Position numbers and translations under genes: made by a program | Shown here: positions 17,951 to 28,013 of the stretch, piece after piece | Position numbering within the stretch: position 1 is the stretch's first letter | Layout: every line of letters starts with the position of its first letter | Assembly: GCF_003063355.1 (NCBI RefSeq) | Contig: NZ_NESH01000009.1 | Location: 1 to 50,706, forward strand | Source of the DNA: Limnohabitans sp. Bal53 | Lineage (GTDB): Bacteria > Pseudomonadota > Gammaproteobacteria > Burkholderiales > Burkholderiaceae_C | Reading direction: 5' to 3' | Length of the DNA: 50,706 nt | Notes under the pieces: generated by a model | The model's input: the letters and a program-made list of their open reading frames with translations, nothing else | Databases searched by the model: none | What the model was told of the DNA's origin: nothing

Positions 17951-18508
17951 ATGGCCGAATACCGTTTTTGCCCCATGTGTGCCAGTCCTTTGGCCTGGCT
18001 TTCGCAAATGGAAGACGGGGGCGAGACGATGCGCCTGCGTTGCACCGCCTGCGACTTCACCCACTGGAACAACCCCACGCCGGTGCTGGCGGGCATCGTG
18101 CAAGTGGGCGACCAGATTTTGCTGGCCCGCAATGCCGCTTGGCCTGGGCGGCGCTTTGCGCTGATCACCGGTTTCATGGAGGCTGGCGAAACACCCGAAG
18201 AAGGCATCACCCGCGAGATTGCCGAAGAAACCAACCTGAAGGTGTCTGCCCTCAAGCTGATCGGCGTCTACGACTTCCAGCGCATGAACCAGGTGATCAT
18301 TGCCTACCATGCGGTGGCCGAAGGCGAGGTGCGTTTGTCGCCCGAGTTGGCCGAGTACAAGATGTTCAACTTCCAGGATTTGATCTGCTGGCCTGCAGGC
18401 ACCGGTTACGCCTTGGGTGACTGGCTGCGCACCATCGGGATTGAACCTAAGTTCATGACATGGGAAGAGCGTGCCGCGCAGAGCCAGGAAGCGAATCAGG
18501 ACACATGA
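17951..18508 (+). CDS. NUDIX hydrolase with N-terminal zinc ribbon
   Basis: This 185-aa protein has an N-terminal CPMC...CTAC zinc ribbon (residues about 7-35) and then a NUDIX domain. The box GFMEAGETPEEGITREIAEE (about 76-95) has all consensus Gly/Glu/Arg residues. The architecture is that of NudC-like or zinc-ribbon NUDIX proteins that cleave nucleotide-diphosphate compounds, perhaps NADH or dinucleotide caps. The N-terminal NudC domain is missing, so the substrate is open. Its stop overlaps the tusA start. Confidence 0.88.
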   Translation: MAEYRFCPMCASPLAWLSQMEDGGETMRLRCTACDFTHWNNPTPVLAGIVQVGDQILLARNAAWPGRRFALITGFMEAGETPEEGITREIAEETNLKVSALKLIGVYDFQRMNQVIIAYHAVAEGEVRLSPELAEYKMFNFQDLICWPAGTGYALGDWLRTIGIEPKFMTWEERAAQSQEANQDT

Positions 18509-18735
18509 TGCAGATCGACAAAGAAATAGACACCAGCGGCCTGAATTGCCCTTTGCCCATTTTGAAGGCCAAAAAGGCCTTGAACGAGATGAGCAGTGGT
18601 CAGGTGCTCAAAGTGACGGCAACTGACCCGGGTGCTTGGCGCGATTTTGAGGCCTTTGCCCGGCAGACCGGCAACGATTTGCTGATGCAGGAAAAGACCG
18701 AAACGGCGTTTGTGTTTGCCCTCAAACGCCGCTGA
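18505..18735 (+). CDS. tusA: Sulfurtransferase TusA family protein
   Basis: This 76-aa protein carries the family signature with the catalytic cysteine in SGLNCPLPILKAKKAL (Cys about residue 13). TusA relays persulfide sulfur for tRNA thiolation and other sulfur transfers. ATG at 18505 (or 18508) overlaps the TGA of the NUDIX gene, so translation is coupled. Its position behind cysM fits a sulfur-supply operon. Confidence 0.9.
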   Translation: MMQIDKEIDTSGLNCPLPILKAKKALNEMSSGQVLKVTATDPGAWRDFEAFARQTGNDLLMQEKTETAFVFALKRR

Positions 18736-18779
18736 CTCGAGGGCGCTGCAAGGTGCGTAACACCCAAGCGGCTCATGGA

Positions 18780-19200
18780 TCGCTTCGTTCCTCGCGATGA
18801 CATTTAATTCACGGTTCGCTTCGTTCTTCGCGATGGCATTTAATTCATGGATCGCTTCGTGCCTCGCGATGACACTTCAATTCGTGGATCGCTGACTGCC
18901 ACGCGATGACACCTTAAACCTTCACGGTGTCCAACACAGCCGTCACTGCGAGGAGCGCAGCGACGCGGCAGTCCATGGACGACTGAATTCACGGATCGCT
19001 TCGTGCCTCGCGTTGACACTTCAATTCGTGGATCGCTGAGTGCCACGCGATGACACCTTAAACCGTCATGGTGTCCAACACAGCCCTCACTGCGAGGAGC
19101 GCAGCGACGCGGCAGTCCACGGACGACTGAATTCATGGGTCGCTTCGTGCCTCGCGATGACACTTCAATTCATGGATCGCTTCTTACTACACGATGACAC
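18780..19200. repeat. Intergenic REP-like repeat cluster, tandem period 144 bp
   Basis: The motif ggatcgcttcgtgcctcgcg recurs at 18849, 18993 and 19137 (last copy with one change), exactly 144 bp apart. The full units between them are nearly identical. Each unit holds a palindromic core (gcgaggagcgcagcgacgcg) of the REP/BIME kind that is widespread between genes in betaproteobacteria. Degenerate half-units flank both sides. It sits between the convergent tusA and galU genes, where such repeats usually act as terminators or are neutral. Confidence 0.85.
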
Positions 19201-19256
19201 CGCAATGAAGTGGTGGCTCCCGCTCTTGCGATGACCGAGTGACAGGCTGAGGTGGG

Positions 19257-20135
19257 TTAGAGGCTCAAACCTTTGAGGTAGCTGCGGAACGCCGCGCCCA
19301 CCTGCGAGTGCTGCAAAGCCAGCTCCACCGTGGCTTCCAGAAAGCCTTCCTTGCTGCCACAGTCGTAACGCTTGCCTTGGTATTGGAATGCGTACACCGC
19401 TTCGCGCTGCATCAGGCGTGCGATGGCATCGGTTAATTGAATCTCGCCGCCTACGCCTGTGGGTTGGTTGCGGATCTCGTCAAAAATGCCCGGCGTGAGG
19501 ATATAGCGACCGGCCACACCCATGCGTGAAGGCGCTTGGTCAGGGCTGGGTTTTTCCACGATTTGCTCGACACGGATGAGTTGTTTGCCCGCCGATTCAC
19601 CAGCCACGATGCCGTAGCGCTTGACCTGATCGAGTGGCACTTCTTGCACCGCCAAGACCGAGCGGCCTTGCTTGGTGTAGGCGTCAACCATTTGAGACAA
19701 GATGGATGGGCCTTGGTTGACCATCAGGTCATCGGCCAGCAGCACCGCAAAAGGCTCATTGCCCACCAGCGGCTCGGCGCAGAGCACGGCGTGGCCCAGG
19801 CCCAACATGCGGTTTTGGCGCACGTAGGCGCACACCATGTCATCGGGTTGCACCGAGCGCACCAAGGCCAAAAGTTCGTCTTTGTGCGCCGCTTCGAGTT
19901 CGCTTTCGAGCTCGTAAGCGGTGTCAAAGTGGTCTTCGATGGCGCGCTTGCTGCGGCCTGTGACAAAGATCATGTGGCGCACCCCCGCCGCATAGGCTTC
20001 TTCCACCGCGTACTGGATCAGCGGCTTGTCGACCACCGGCAGCATCTCTTTGGGTGCGGCTTTGGTGGCTGGCAAAAAGCGCGTGCCCAGACCTGCAACA
20101 GGGAACACGGCTTTGCGGATGACGTTGTGGCTCAT
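19257..20135 (-). CDS. galU: UTP-glucose-1-phosphate uridylyltransferase
   Basis: This 292-aa nucleotidyltransferase makes UDP-glucose for polysaccharide and envelope synthesis. The nucleotide-binding start [17 protein letters not shown] (about residues 10-26) and the motif LLADD (about 130) are intact, and the length is typical of GalU. It lies 25 bp after valS on the same strand and may be co-transcribed with it. Confidence 0.95.
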   Translation of the reverse strand: MSHNVIRKAVFPVAGLGTRFLPATKAAPKEMLPVVDKPLIQYAVEEAYAAGVRHMIFVTGRSKRAIEDHFDTAYELESELEAAHKDELLALVRSVQPDDMVCAYVRQNRMLGLGHAVLCAEPLVGNEPFAVLLADDLMVNQGPSILSQMVDAYTKQGRSVLAVQEVPLDQVKRYGIVAGESAGKQLIRVEQIVEKPSPDQAPSRMGVAGRYILTPGIFDEIRNQPTGVGGEIQLTDAIARLMQREAVYAFQYQGKRYDCGSKEGFLEATVELALQHSQVGAAFRSYLKGLSL

Positions 20136-20160
20136 GGGGGTGTCCTTGGTGTGCAGGCGA

Positions 20161-23100
20161 TCAGCCTAGGCGTTGCAGTTGCTGGCGGATTTTGTCGAGT
20201 GTGGCGCCAAAGTCAGCCACGCGCTTTCTGGTTTCGTCGAGCACGGCTGGTGGGGCTTTGGCCACAAAAGCCTCATTGCCGAGCTTGGCGTTGGCCTTGG
20301 TGATTTCACCTTCCAGACGAGCCGCTTCTTTGGTCAGGCGGATTTTTTCAGCGGCCACGTCCACTTCGATGAACAGGCACAAACGCGCTTCGCCCACCAC
20401 GGCCACGGGTGCGGCTTGTGCAGCTGCGGCCCATTCGGCTTCGGTGTCAAACACTTTGACTTCGCTCAGTTTGGCCAATGACTGCAACACGGGTGCCACG
20501 CTTTGCATGAAGGTGGTGTCACCCAGTACATACAGGGGCATGCGGGTGGCGGGCGAGACGTTCATTTCGCCGCGCAGGTTGCGGCAAGCGTCCACCAGGG
20601 TCTTGAGCTTGGCCACATGCGCTTCGGCTGCTTCGTCGATGCGCTCTGGCTGGCTCACGGGGTAGGCCGCGATGCTGACCGATTCGCCCGGACGCCCTGC
20701 CACCACCGACACTTTTTGCCAGAGTTCTTCGGTGATGAACGGGATGATCGGGTGCGCCAAACGCATGATGGTTTCGAGTGTGCGGATCAAGGTGCGACGT
20801 GTCGCGCGTTTTTGGGCGTCGTCGCCGGTGTTGATTTGTACCTTGGCGATTTCGAGGTACCAGTCGCAGAACTCGTTCCACACGAAGTCGTAAATTGTGT
20901 TGGCCACGTTGTCCAGGCGGTACTCAGCAAAGCCTTTGGCCACGTCGGCTTCGACGCGTTGCAGCTGCGAGCTGATCCAGCGGTCGGCCTGGCTGAACGA
21001 CATGTAGCCGTGCACCGGGCCACCGACTTCGCATTCGGCCTTGGTGTGCTCCTTCAAGCCGCAGTCCTGGCCTTCGCAGTTCATCAGCACAAAGCGGGTG
21101 GCGTTCCACAGTTTGTTGCAGAAGTTGCGGTAACCCTCACAGCGTTTGGAGTCAAAGTTGATGCTGCGGCCCAATGAGGCTAGGGCCGCAAAGGTGAAAC
21201 GCAGCGCGTCAGCGCCATAGGCCGGGATGCCTTCGGGGAATTCTTTTTCGGTCTGTTTGCGCACCTTGGGGGCGGTCTCGGGCTTGCGCAGGCCTTGGGT
21301 GCGTTTGTCGAGCAGGGGTTCAAGCGTGATGCCGTCGATCAAGTCCACCGGGTCGAGCACGTTGCCTTCGGACTTGCTCATCTTTTTGCCTTGGGCGTCG
21401 AGCACCAGGCCGTGGATGTAGACATGCTTGAAGGGCACTTTGCCGGTGAAGTGCGTGGTCATCATGATCATCCGGGCGACCCAGAAGAAGATGATGTCGT
21501 AGCCTGTCACCAAAACGGAGGAAGGCAGGTAGAGGTCGTAATCGCTTTGGCTGTTGTTGGCGTTGACGTTCGTTCCGCTGGCGAGCGTGCCGGAATCGGT
21601 CTGGCTCATACTCGCTTCGCTCGCAAAGTCGCTGCGCCCGGTTCCGGCACGTTCGCCAGCTGCGTTGTCTGCAACTTTCTCGTTGTGGGGCCAACCCATG
21701 GTGCTGAATGGGACCAAGGCGCTTGAATACCAAGTGTCCAGCACGTCTTCGTCGCGCTTGAGGGTCTTGCCCGGGGCCTTGGCTTGGGCCTCGGCTTCAT
21801 TGCGGGCCACATAGACGTTGCCATCTTCGTCGTACCAGGCGGGGATCTGGTGGCCCCACCAGAGTTGGCGTGAGATGCACCAGTCCTGGATGTTGTTCAT
21901 CCACTGGTTGTAAGTGTTGACCCAGTTCTCGGGCACAAAGCTCACTTGGCCGGACTGCACAGCGTCGATGGCTTTTTGGGCGATGCTTTTGCCGGTGGCG
22001 TCGCCTTGGCCCACTTGGTTCATGGCCACAAACCACTGGTCGGTCAGCATGGGCTCAATCACCTGGCCGGTGCGGGCGCAGCGGGGCACCATCAGCTTGT
22101 GTTTTTTCACTTCGACCAAAGCGCCAGCTGCTTCCAGATCCGCCACCACGGCCTTGCGGGCCACGAAGCGATCGAGGCCTCGGTATTTCTCGGGCGCGTT
22201 GTGGTTGATTGTGGCGTCGAGGTTCAACACGCAGATCATCTCCAGCTTGTGGCGCTGGCCGACTTGGTAGTCGTTGGTGTCGTGCGCGGGCGTGACTTTC
22301 ACTACGCCTGTTCCAAAGTCCTTGTCGACGTAGTCGTCGGCAATCACGGGGATGGTGCGGCCGCACAGTGGCAGGTTGACCTGTTGGCCGATGAGGTGTT
22401 GGTAACGCTCGTCTTCGGGGTGCACCATCACGGCCACGTCGCCCAGCAGGGTTTCGGGGCGGGTGGTGGCCACCGTCAAGCTGCCAGAACCATCGGCCAA
22501 GTCATAGCGGATGTGCCACATCGAGCCGTCTTCTTCGGCACTTTCCACTTCCAGGTCTGACACGGCGCTTTGCAGCACCGGGTCCCAGTTCACCAGGCGC
22601 TTGCCACGGTAAATAAGGCCTTGTTCATAGAGCTGCACAAAGGTTTCGGTCACGGTTTTGGACAGCTTGGGGTCCATCGTGAAGTATTCGCGGCTCCAGT
22701 CCACGCTGTCGCCCATGCGGCGCATCTGGTTGGTGATGGTGCTGCCCGATTCCTCTTTCCACTCCCACACCTTGCTCACAAAATTCTTGCGTGCTTCGGC
22801 TGGCGTGGGGCCCATGTCGTGGCGGCTGATGCCTTTGGCTTGCAGCTGGCGCTCCACCACGATTTGGGTGGCAATGCCCGCGTGGTCGGTGCCGGGAATC
22901 CAGGCGGTGTTAAAGCCCATCATGCGGTGGTAGCGGGTCAGGCTGTCCATGATGGTCTGGTTGAACGCATGGCCCATGTGCAGTGTGCCGGTCACGTTGG
23001 GCGGCGGCAGCTGGATGGCGAAGGCGGGGGCGTCAGCCACAGGCGCTTGGGTGCCCCGGAAACCGGCCACACCGTAGCCACGTTTTTCCCACTCGGGGCC

Positions 23101-23190
23101 CCAGTGGGCTTCCAGTGCTGCAGGTTCAAACGATTTGGACAGGCTCTCAAGGCCGGGCTGTGTGACCGGGGTAGCGGGTGCGTTGCTCAT
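20161..23190 (-). CDS. valS: Valine-tRNA ligase with an in-frame insertion
   Basis: This 1009-aa class I synthetase charges tRNA-Val. The HIGH-type motif is TLHMGHAFN (about residues 69-77) and the KMSKS motif KKMSKSEGN is present after residue 600. The editing CP1 domain lies between them, with an anticodon-binding domain and a C-terminal coiled-coil arm behind. Between STMGWP and the conserved [17 protein letters not shown] lies an unusual Ser/Ala/Gly/Asn-rich stretch of about 45 residues (about 500-545), encoded by a palindromic DNA insertion. The enzyme should still fold if this is a surface loop. Confidence 0.95.
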   Translation of the reverse strand: MSNAPATPVTQPGLESLSKSFEPAALEAHWGPEWEKRGYGVAGFRGTQAPVADAPAFAIQLPPPNVTGTLHMGHAFNQTIMDSLTRYHRMMGFNTAWIPGTDHAGIATQIVVERQLQAKGISRHDMGPTPAEARKNFVSKVWEWKEESGSTITNQMRRMGDSVDWSREYFTMDPKLSKTVTETFVQLYEQGLIYRGKRLVNWDPVLQSAVSDLEVESAEEDGSMWHIRYDLADGSGSLTVATTRPETLLGDVAVMVHPEDERYQHLIGQQVNLPLCGRTIPVIADDYVDKDFGTGVVKVTPAHDTNDYQVGQRHKLEMICVLNLDATINHNAPEKYRGLDRFVARKAVVADLEAAGALVEVKKHKLMVPRCARTGQVIEPMLTDQWFVAMNQVGQGDATGKSIAQKAIDAVQSGQVSFVPENWVNTYNQWMNNIQDWCISRQLWWGHQIPAWYDEDGNVYVARNEAEAQAKAPGKTLKRDEDVLDTWYSSALVPFSTMGWPHNEKVADNAAGERAGTGRSDFASEASMSQTDSGTLASGTNVNANNSQSDYDLYLPSSVLVTGYDIIFFWVARMIMMTTHFTGKVPFKHVYIHGLVLDAQGKKMSKSEGNVLDPVDLIDGITLEPLLDKRTQGLRKPETAPKVRKQTEKEFPEGIPAYGADALRFTFAALASLGRSINFDSKRCEGYRNFCNKLWNATRFVLMNCEGQDCGLKEHTKAECEVGGPVHGYMSFSQADRWISSQLQRVEADVAKGFAEYRLDNVANTIYDFVWNEFCDWYLEIAKVQINTGDDAQKRATRRTLIRTLETIMRLAHPIIPFITEELWQKVSVVAGRPGESVSIAAYPVSQPERIDEAAEAHVAKLKTLVDACRNLRGEMNVSPATRMPLYVLGDTTFMQSVAPVLQSLAKLSEVKVFDTEAEWAAAAQAAPVAVVGEARLCLFIEVDVAAEKIRLTKEAARLEGEITKANAKLGNEAFVAKAPPAVLDETRKRVADFGATLDKIRQQLQRLG
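21577..21660. repeat. Palindromic element inserted inside valS
   Basis: GCTGGCGAGCGTGCCGGAA (21577-21595) and TTCCGGCACGTTCGCCAGC (21642-21660) are inverted repeats matching at 18 of 19 positions around a 46-nt centre that contains a tactcgcttcgctcgc segment. The insertion keeps the reading frame and adds about 28-45 residues. It resembles intragenic palindromic elements such as those of Rickettsia in behaviour, not necessarily in origin. Confidence 0.75.
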
Positions 23191-23503
23191 GGCGGGGTCT
23201 TTTTGAAAAAGAAAGCGGCTTTTCGAGTGCCGCGCAAGACCATTGAGGTCTGTAAGGTTGTCTTGATTTTACCCAGCCCGCCTTTATTCTTTGGAGCCGG
23301 TGTTTGCGCTCCTGCTGGTGTTGTCCAAGCTAGGAAAAACCCGGGGGTGGTTGTTGATGACGATCAACTTTCGGTCTTGATAGCCTTGCTTTATCCATCC
23401 CATTGCATCAATCTATTTGAAGACCGATGGGTTTCGGTCTAACCTAATCGTTCTCTGGCGATCCTGCCAGGGCAATCGACTCAAAATCCACTAGGAGATA
23501 TCC
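23191..23503. other. Divergent promoter region valS/rubrerythrin
   Basis: These 313 bp separate valS (minus) from the rubrerythrin gene (plus). The rubrerythrin ribosome-binding site AGGAGATAT is 5-6 nt before its ATG. The segment 23325-23445 holds near-palindromic patches (gaccgatgggtttcggtc around 23421) that could be an operator for an oxidative-stress regulator. I see no exact OxyR or PerR site. Confidence 0.4.
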
Positions 23504-23926
23504 ATGGCAGCACTCAAAGGCTCGCGCACGGAACAATGCCTGAAAGACGCCTTCGCAGGCGAATCCCAGGCCAACCGTCGCTATTTGTACTTCGCAAACA
23601 AAGCTGACGTTGAAGGTCAGAACGACGTGGCAGCCCTGTTCCGTTCCACCGCTGAAGGTGAAACAGGCCACGCCCACGGTCACCTGGAATTCCTGGAGCA
23701 ATCCGGCGATCCAGCAACCGGCATGCCCATTGGCTCGACACGTGACAACCTGGCTTCGGCTGTGGCTGGCGAAACCCACGAGTACACCGACATGTACCCC
23801 GGCATGGCCAAGACCGCTCGCGAAGAGGGTTTTGACGAAATCGCCGACTGGTTCGAGACCCTGGCCAAGGCTGAGCGTTCACACGCCAACCGTTACCAGA
23901 AAGCCTTGAACGAATTGGTGGATTGA
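23504..23926 (+). CDS. Rubrerythrin (ferritin-like diiron protein, no rubredoxin domain)
   Basis: This 140-aa four-helix bundle carries iron ligands in [25 protein letters not shown] and AERSHANRY (Glu and His at the expected spacing). The C-terminal rubredoxin domain of classical rubrerythrin is absent. The family reduces hydrogen peroxide. It is followed by a CCG-domain Fe-S protein and a DUF3501 protein, a three-gene set often seen together, so those proteins may supply electrons. A terminator hairpin right after it suggests partly separate transcription. Confidence 0.92.
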   Translation: MAALKGSRTEQCLKDAFAGESQANRRYLYFANKADVEGQNDVAALFRSTAEGETGHAHGHLEFLEQSGDPATGMPIGSTRDNLASAVAGETHEYTDMYPGMAKTAREEGFDEIADWFETLAKAERSHANRYQKALNELVD

Positions 23927-23943
23927 TTCCTCCGGTCCGTGAG

Positions 23944-23976
23944 CCCGCTGCACCGCAAGGCGCAGCGGGTTTTTCT
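23944..23976 (+). terminator. Rho-independent terminator after the rubrerythrin gene
   Basis: An 8-bp stem CCCGCTGC/GCAGCGGG (23944-23951 and 23962-23969) is followed by TTTTTCT. It probably attenuates transcription into the Fe-S gene, which starts at 24036 with its own AGGAG. Confidence 0.85.
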
Positions 23977-24035
23977 CAGGGCTCTGGTCACAGAGTTTTC
24001 AGAAAAATCAGCTAAAAATCCCCAAGGAGCACAGC

Positions 24036-25385
24036 ATGGCCAAAGAAGGCAACCTCGAAGCCCCCACACGACACGCCCTCGGCTGGGAGAGCCCCGACTT
24101 CTACAACGAAGAAAAGTGCTTCGACGAATTGGAGCGCATTTTTGACATCTGCCACGGTTGCCGCCGTTGTGTGAGCCTGTGCAATTCCTTTCCCACCTTG
24201 TTTGACCTAGTGGACGAGTCCAGCACCATGGAAGTCGATGGCGTGGACAAGAAGGACTACTGGAAAGTGGTGGACCAGTGTTTCATGTGCGACCTGTGCT
24301 ACATGACCAAATGCCCCTACACACCACCGCACGAGTGGAACCTGGACTTCCCGCATACCATGCTGCGGGCTAAGGCCATCAAGTTCAAAAAAGGCGAAGT
24401 AGGTGCGGCCGAAAAGTTTTTGGCCTCCACCGACACCCACGGTTCGTTTGCGGGTATTCCGATCGTGGTGCAAGCCGTCAACGCCCTCAACAAGACCGAA
24501 GCGGCACGCAGCGTCATGGAAAGTGTGGCGGGCGTGGACAAAAACGCCTGGCTGCCTTCTTTGGCCACCCAGAAATTCCGCTCCAGCGCCCCGGATGCCA
24601 AGGCCTCCAAAGTGGTGGACGGTGAGAAAACACCCGGCAAAGTGGCGATCTATTCCACCTGCTACATCAATTACAACGAGCCCGGCATTGGCCATGATCT
24701 GCTGAAGATCCTTGACCACAACGATATCCCGTATGTGCTGGTCGAGAAAGAAAAATGCTGCGGCATGCCCAAGCTGGAGTTGGGCGATCTGGACTCGGTC
24801 AAGGACTCCAAGGAAGCCAACATCCCGGTACTGGCCAAGTACGCCAAAGACGGCTTTGCCATCATGGCGGCGGTGCCCAGCTGCGCCTTGATGTTCAAGC
24901 AGGAAATCCCGCTGATGTTCCCCGATTGCGCCGACACCCAGTTGGTCAAAGAAGCCATGTGGGACCCGTTTGAGTACTTCATGGCCCGCAAGCGCGATGG
25001 CTTGCTCAAGACAGAATTCCCGCAAAAGCTGGGCAATGTGAGTTACCAAATTCCTTGCCATGGCCGGGTGCAAAATATCGGCAAAAAGACCGAGGAAATG
25101 CTCAAGATGATCCCGGACACCGAGATCAACACCATCGAGCGCTGCTCGGGTCATGCTGGCACCTACGGCGTCAAAAAAGGCTCACACGAGATGGCGATGA
25201 AGATCGGTAAACCCGTGTTCAAGGCCATGGCCACCATGAAAGATGGCTCCAAGCCCGACTTCATCAGCTCCGACTGTCCGCTGGGCGGTCACCACATTGC
25301 CCAGGGCTTTGAGGTCAATGGCCTCGGTGCCCCTGAACTGAACCACCCCTTGACCCTGGTGCGCAAAGCCTACGGTCTCAAATAA
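24036..25385 (+). CDS. CCG-domain / 4Fe-4S heterodisulfide-reductase-like protein
   Basis: This 449-aa protein has two N-terminal 4Fe-4S motifs (CHGCRRCVSLC about residues 36-46 and CFMCDLCYMTKCPY about 86-99). Cysteine-rich CCG-type domains follow, the first with YSTCYINYNEPG and EKCCGMPK, the second with PCHGRVQNIG and ERCSGHAG. The layout matches HdrD/GlcF-like electron-transfer subunits. The partner is probably the rubrerythrin upstream or the DUF3501 protein 11 bp downstream. The start ATG follows AAGGAGCACAGC. Confidence 0.9.
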   Translation: MAKEGNLEAPTRHALGWESPDFYNEEKCFDELERIFDICHGCRRCVSLCNSFPTLFDLVDESSTMEVDGVDKKDYWKVVDQCFMCDLCYMTKCPYTPPHEWNLDFPHTMLRAKAIKFKKGEVGAAEKFLASTDTHGSFAGIPIVVQAVNALNKTEAARSVMESVAGVDKNAWLPSLATQKFRSSAPDAKASKVVDGEKTPGKVAIYSTCYINYNEPGIGHDLLKILDHNDIPYVLVEKEKCCGMPKLELGDLDSVKDSKEANIPVLAKYAKDGFAIMAAVPSCALMFKQEIPLMFPDCADTQLVKEAMWDPFEYFMARKRDGLLKTEFPQKLGNVSYQIPCHGRVQNIGKKTEEMLKMIPDTEINTIERCSGHAGTYGVKKGSHEMAMKIGKPVFKAMATMKDGSKPDFISSDCPLGGHHIAQGFEVNGLGAPELNHPLTLVRKAYGLK

Positions 25386-25396
25386 GGAATACTGCC

Positions 25397-25987
25397 ATGC
25401 AACTGACCGGAAAAATCACGCCTGAGACTCTGATGACCTTGGAGGCTTACACCAAGTGGCGCAAGGTTCATAAGCCCGAGGTGATCGCCCACCGCAAGCT
25501 GCGCAGCGTGCAGTTGGGTGAGCACATCAATGTGCAGTTCGAGAGCGAAACCACCATCCGCTACCAGATCCAAGAGATGCTCCGCATCGAAAAAGTCTTC
25601 GAAGAAGAAGGCATCCTGCAAGAGATCGACGCATATGCCCCGTTGGTGCCGGACGGCAGCAACTGGAAAGCCACCATGATGATCGAGTACACCGACATCA
25701 ACGAACGCCGCCGCGAGCTGGCCAAGTTGATCGGCGTGGAAGACCGCATGTTTGTGGAGGTGGAAGGCCACGGCCGCGTATATGCGATTGCCGACGAAGA
25801 CTTGGACCGCGAAACCGATGAAAAGACCTCAGCGGTTCACTTTCTCCGCTTTGAGTTGAAGCCTGTCATGTGCGCTGCCATCAAGGCGGGTGCGGGTGTC
25901 AAGCTTGGGTGCGATCACACCCACTATCCTTCACACATCGACATGGCCCCAGACACGCTGGCCAGCCTGGCAGGCGACTTGAAATAA
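25397..25987 (+). CDS. DUF3501 family protein
   Basis: This 196-aa soluble protein matches the DUF3501 family in length and in the segment RRELAKLIGVEDRMFVEVEG. The C-terminal part contains GCDHTHY, a possible metal site. The family has no proven activity but is commonly encoded beside rubrerythrin and CCG-domain Fe-S proteins, as here, so a redox or peroxide-defence role is likely. Confidence 0.85.
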   Translation: MQLTGKITPETLMTLEAYTKWRKVHKPEVIAHRKLRSVQLGEHINVQFESETTIRYQIQEMLRIEKVFEEEGILQEIDAYAPLVPDGSNWKATMMIEYTDINERRRELAKLIGVEDRMFVEVEGHGRVYAIADEDLDRETDEKTSAVHFLRFELKPVMCAAIKAGAGVKLGCDHTHYPSHIDMAPDTLASLAGDLK

Positions 25988-25995
25988 GTCTCGGC

Positions 25996-26619
25996 TCAAA
26001 GCCCCAGCAGCGCCGGGTCACCCTGACCCAGGCGCAACACTTGAGCGGGCTCATCGGTCATGTCGATCACGGTGGTGGCTTGCAAAGTGCAGGCTCCGGC
26101 GTCAATGACCGCACCCAGCTGGTGTTCCAGCCGTTCGCGAATCTCCTGCGGGTCATTCAAAGGGTCATCCTCTGTGGGCATGATCAAGGTGGCGGCCAGC
26201 AATGGCGCTCCATGCAGGGACAGCAACTCTTGCAGCACTTTGTGTTCGGGCACACGCAGGCCAATGGTTTTGCGTTGGGGGTGGCTCACGCGGCGCGGCA
26301 CTTCCTTGGTGGCTTCCAAAATGAAGGTGAAGGGCCCGGGCGTGGCTTGTTTGATGGCGCGAAACTGCCGGTTATCCACCCGCGCATAGTTGGCCAACTC
26401 ACTCAGGTCGCGGCACAGCAGCGTCAGGTGGTGTTTGTCGTCCACCTCCCGGATGCGGCGCAGTTGGTCGGCGGCGTTTTTGTCGTCCAGATGGCAGACC
26501 AGAGCGTAGCTGGAGTCGGTGGGCACGGCCAGTACCTTGCCTTGGTTGAGTAACGCCACCGCTTGCTTGAGCAGGCGGGTTTGGGGGTTGTCGGGGTGAA
26601 CGGTGAAAAACTGGGCCAT
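25996..26619 (-). CDS. Sua5/YciO/YrdC family protein (YciO-like)
   Basis: This 207-aa protein has the YrdC fold: the N-terminal segment KVLAVPTDSSYALVC (about residues 28-42), a nucleotide-binding KHHLTLLC and PGPFTFILEA (about 94-103). The family makes threonylcarbamoyl-AMP for tRNA t6A. The sequence is closer to the YciO branch, whose activity is weak or uncertain. In enterobacteria yciO sits beside yciV (rnm), and the same pairing occurs here with the next minus-strand gene upstream. Confidence 0.85.
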   Translation of the reverse strand: MAQFFTVHPDNPQTRLLKQAVALLNQGKVLAVPTDSSYALVCHLDDKNAADQLRRIREVDDKHHLTLLCRDLSELANYARVDNRQFRAIKQATPGPFTFILEATKEVPRRVSHPQRKTIGLRVPEHKVLQELLSLHGAPLLAATLIMPTEDDPLNDPQEIRERLEHQLGAVIDAGACTLQATTVIDMTDEPAQVLRLGQGDPALLGL

Positions 26620-26742
26620 GGATGTTGGCAGTCTAAAGTCAGTGACTACAAAGTGATTTGGACGACAACGTGGTCATGCACCTTAACTTGAGCGCCATTG
26701 CGAAACCCCTTAACTGAAGGCTGGCGTGTCGGTGCGAAGGAT

Positions 26743-27588
26743 TCACTGAATGCGGTCGGCCAGCATTTCCCAAACCGGGGTCAGTTGGCCAGGCAACCAG
26801 GGTAAAGCGCCCAGATCAATGCGGCTTTCGTCGGGGCTGTGAAAGTCACTCCCGCGTGAGGCTGCCAGCTCAAACTCAAGAGCGGTTTCGGCGTAGCGCA
26901 CGGCTTCTTGTGAGGAGTGGCTGCCGGTGATGACCTCTACTGCACGGCCTCCGTGCGCCTTGAATTCGCTGAACAGTGCGTATTCTTCGTTGGGCGTGAA
27001 ACCGTAGCGGGCCGGGTGTGCGATCACAGCGGCCCCACCGGCTTCTGTGATCCATTGCACCGCCTCTTGCAGCCTCGCCCAGCGGTGCGGCACATAACCC
27101 GGTTTACCTTCGGTCAGGTATTTGCGAAACACCTCCGAGGTGTCACTGCACACCCCCGTCTCGACCAAGTACCTGGCAAAGTGGGTGCGTGAAATCAGCT
27201 CTGGGTTGCCCACGTATTGCAGGGCGCCTTCGTAAGCGTTTTGAATGCCGACCTTGGCCAAGCCGTCCGACATTTCCTGGGCGCGTTCACCGCGCCCGCC
27301 ACGGGTGCGGCGCAAGCCGGACACCAGGGCGGTGTTGTGCGGGTCAAAACCCAGGCCCACGATGTGCACAGTCTGGTGGGCAAAAGTGACCGAAATTTCG
27401 GTACCGGTTAGATAGGGCAGGCCCTGCGCACGGGCAGCGGCCAGGGCGCGGTCTTGCCCGCCCACCTCGTCGTGGTCGGTCAATGCCCACAATTCCACGC
27501 CGTTGGCCTTGGCGCGTTCAGCCAGGGCTTCGGGGGTGAGGGTACCGTCGGAGATGACGGAGTGGCAGTGCAAATCGGCATTCATCAT
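26743..27588 (-). CDS. PHP-domain phosphoesterase (YciV/RNase AM-like)
   Basis: This 281-aa protein begins MMNADLHCHSVISDGTLTPE; the frame is open further upstream but the conserved PHP start fixes ATG at 27588 or 27585. Metal ligands are visible in DLHCHS (N terminus), LTDHDEVGG (about 35-43), AHPARYG and the terminal GSDFHS. Relatives degrade 3',5'-bisphosphate nucleotides or trim rRNA 5' ends. It is followed by the YciO-like gene, as in enterobacteria. Confidence 0.88.
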   Translation of the reverse strand: MMNADLHCHSVISDGTLTPEALAERAKANGVELWALTDHDEVGGQDRALAAARAQGLPYLTGTEISVTFAHQTVHIVGLGFDPHNTALVSGLRRTRGGRGERAQEMSDGLAKVGIQNAYEGALQYVGNPELISRTHFARYLVETGVCSDTSEVFRKYLTEGKPGYVPHRWARLQEAVQWITEAGGAAVIAHPARYGFTPNEEYALFSEFKAHGGRAVEVITGSHSSQEAVRYAETALEFELAASRGSDFHSPDESRIDLGALPWLPGQLTPVWEMLADRIQ

Positions 27589-27706
27589 GCAGTCCATTTT
27601 AGGCGTATGCCGCTTGTGCAGTTCAGCTTGTAGGGTCTTGTCCCGACTAAGCCTTGGGACAAGCAACAGCCCTGCAGTCTTTCGGGCTGATGCCTGTGGC
27701 CGATAA

Positions 27707-27997
<291 letters not shown>

Positions 27998-28013
27998 TCA
28001 GACCAAGGCCCCT

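Noticed and set aside
18780..19200. Possible CRISPR array
   Set aside because: The period is 144 bp and the units are nearly identical throughout, without variable spacers; it is a REP-type tandem repeat.
19536..20303. Open frame of 255 codons on the plus strand
   Set aside because: It is antisense to galU and the start of the galU/valS gap; shadow of the real gene.
22570..23442. Long open frame (290 codons) on the plus strand
   Set aside because: It is antisense to valS and reflects codon bias; no protein-like features of its own.
24207..25154. Open frame of 315 codons on the minus strand
   Set aside because: It is antisense to the CCG-domain Fe-S gene, whose cysteine motifs are unmistakable.
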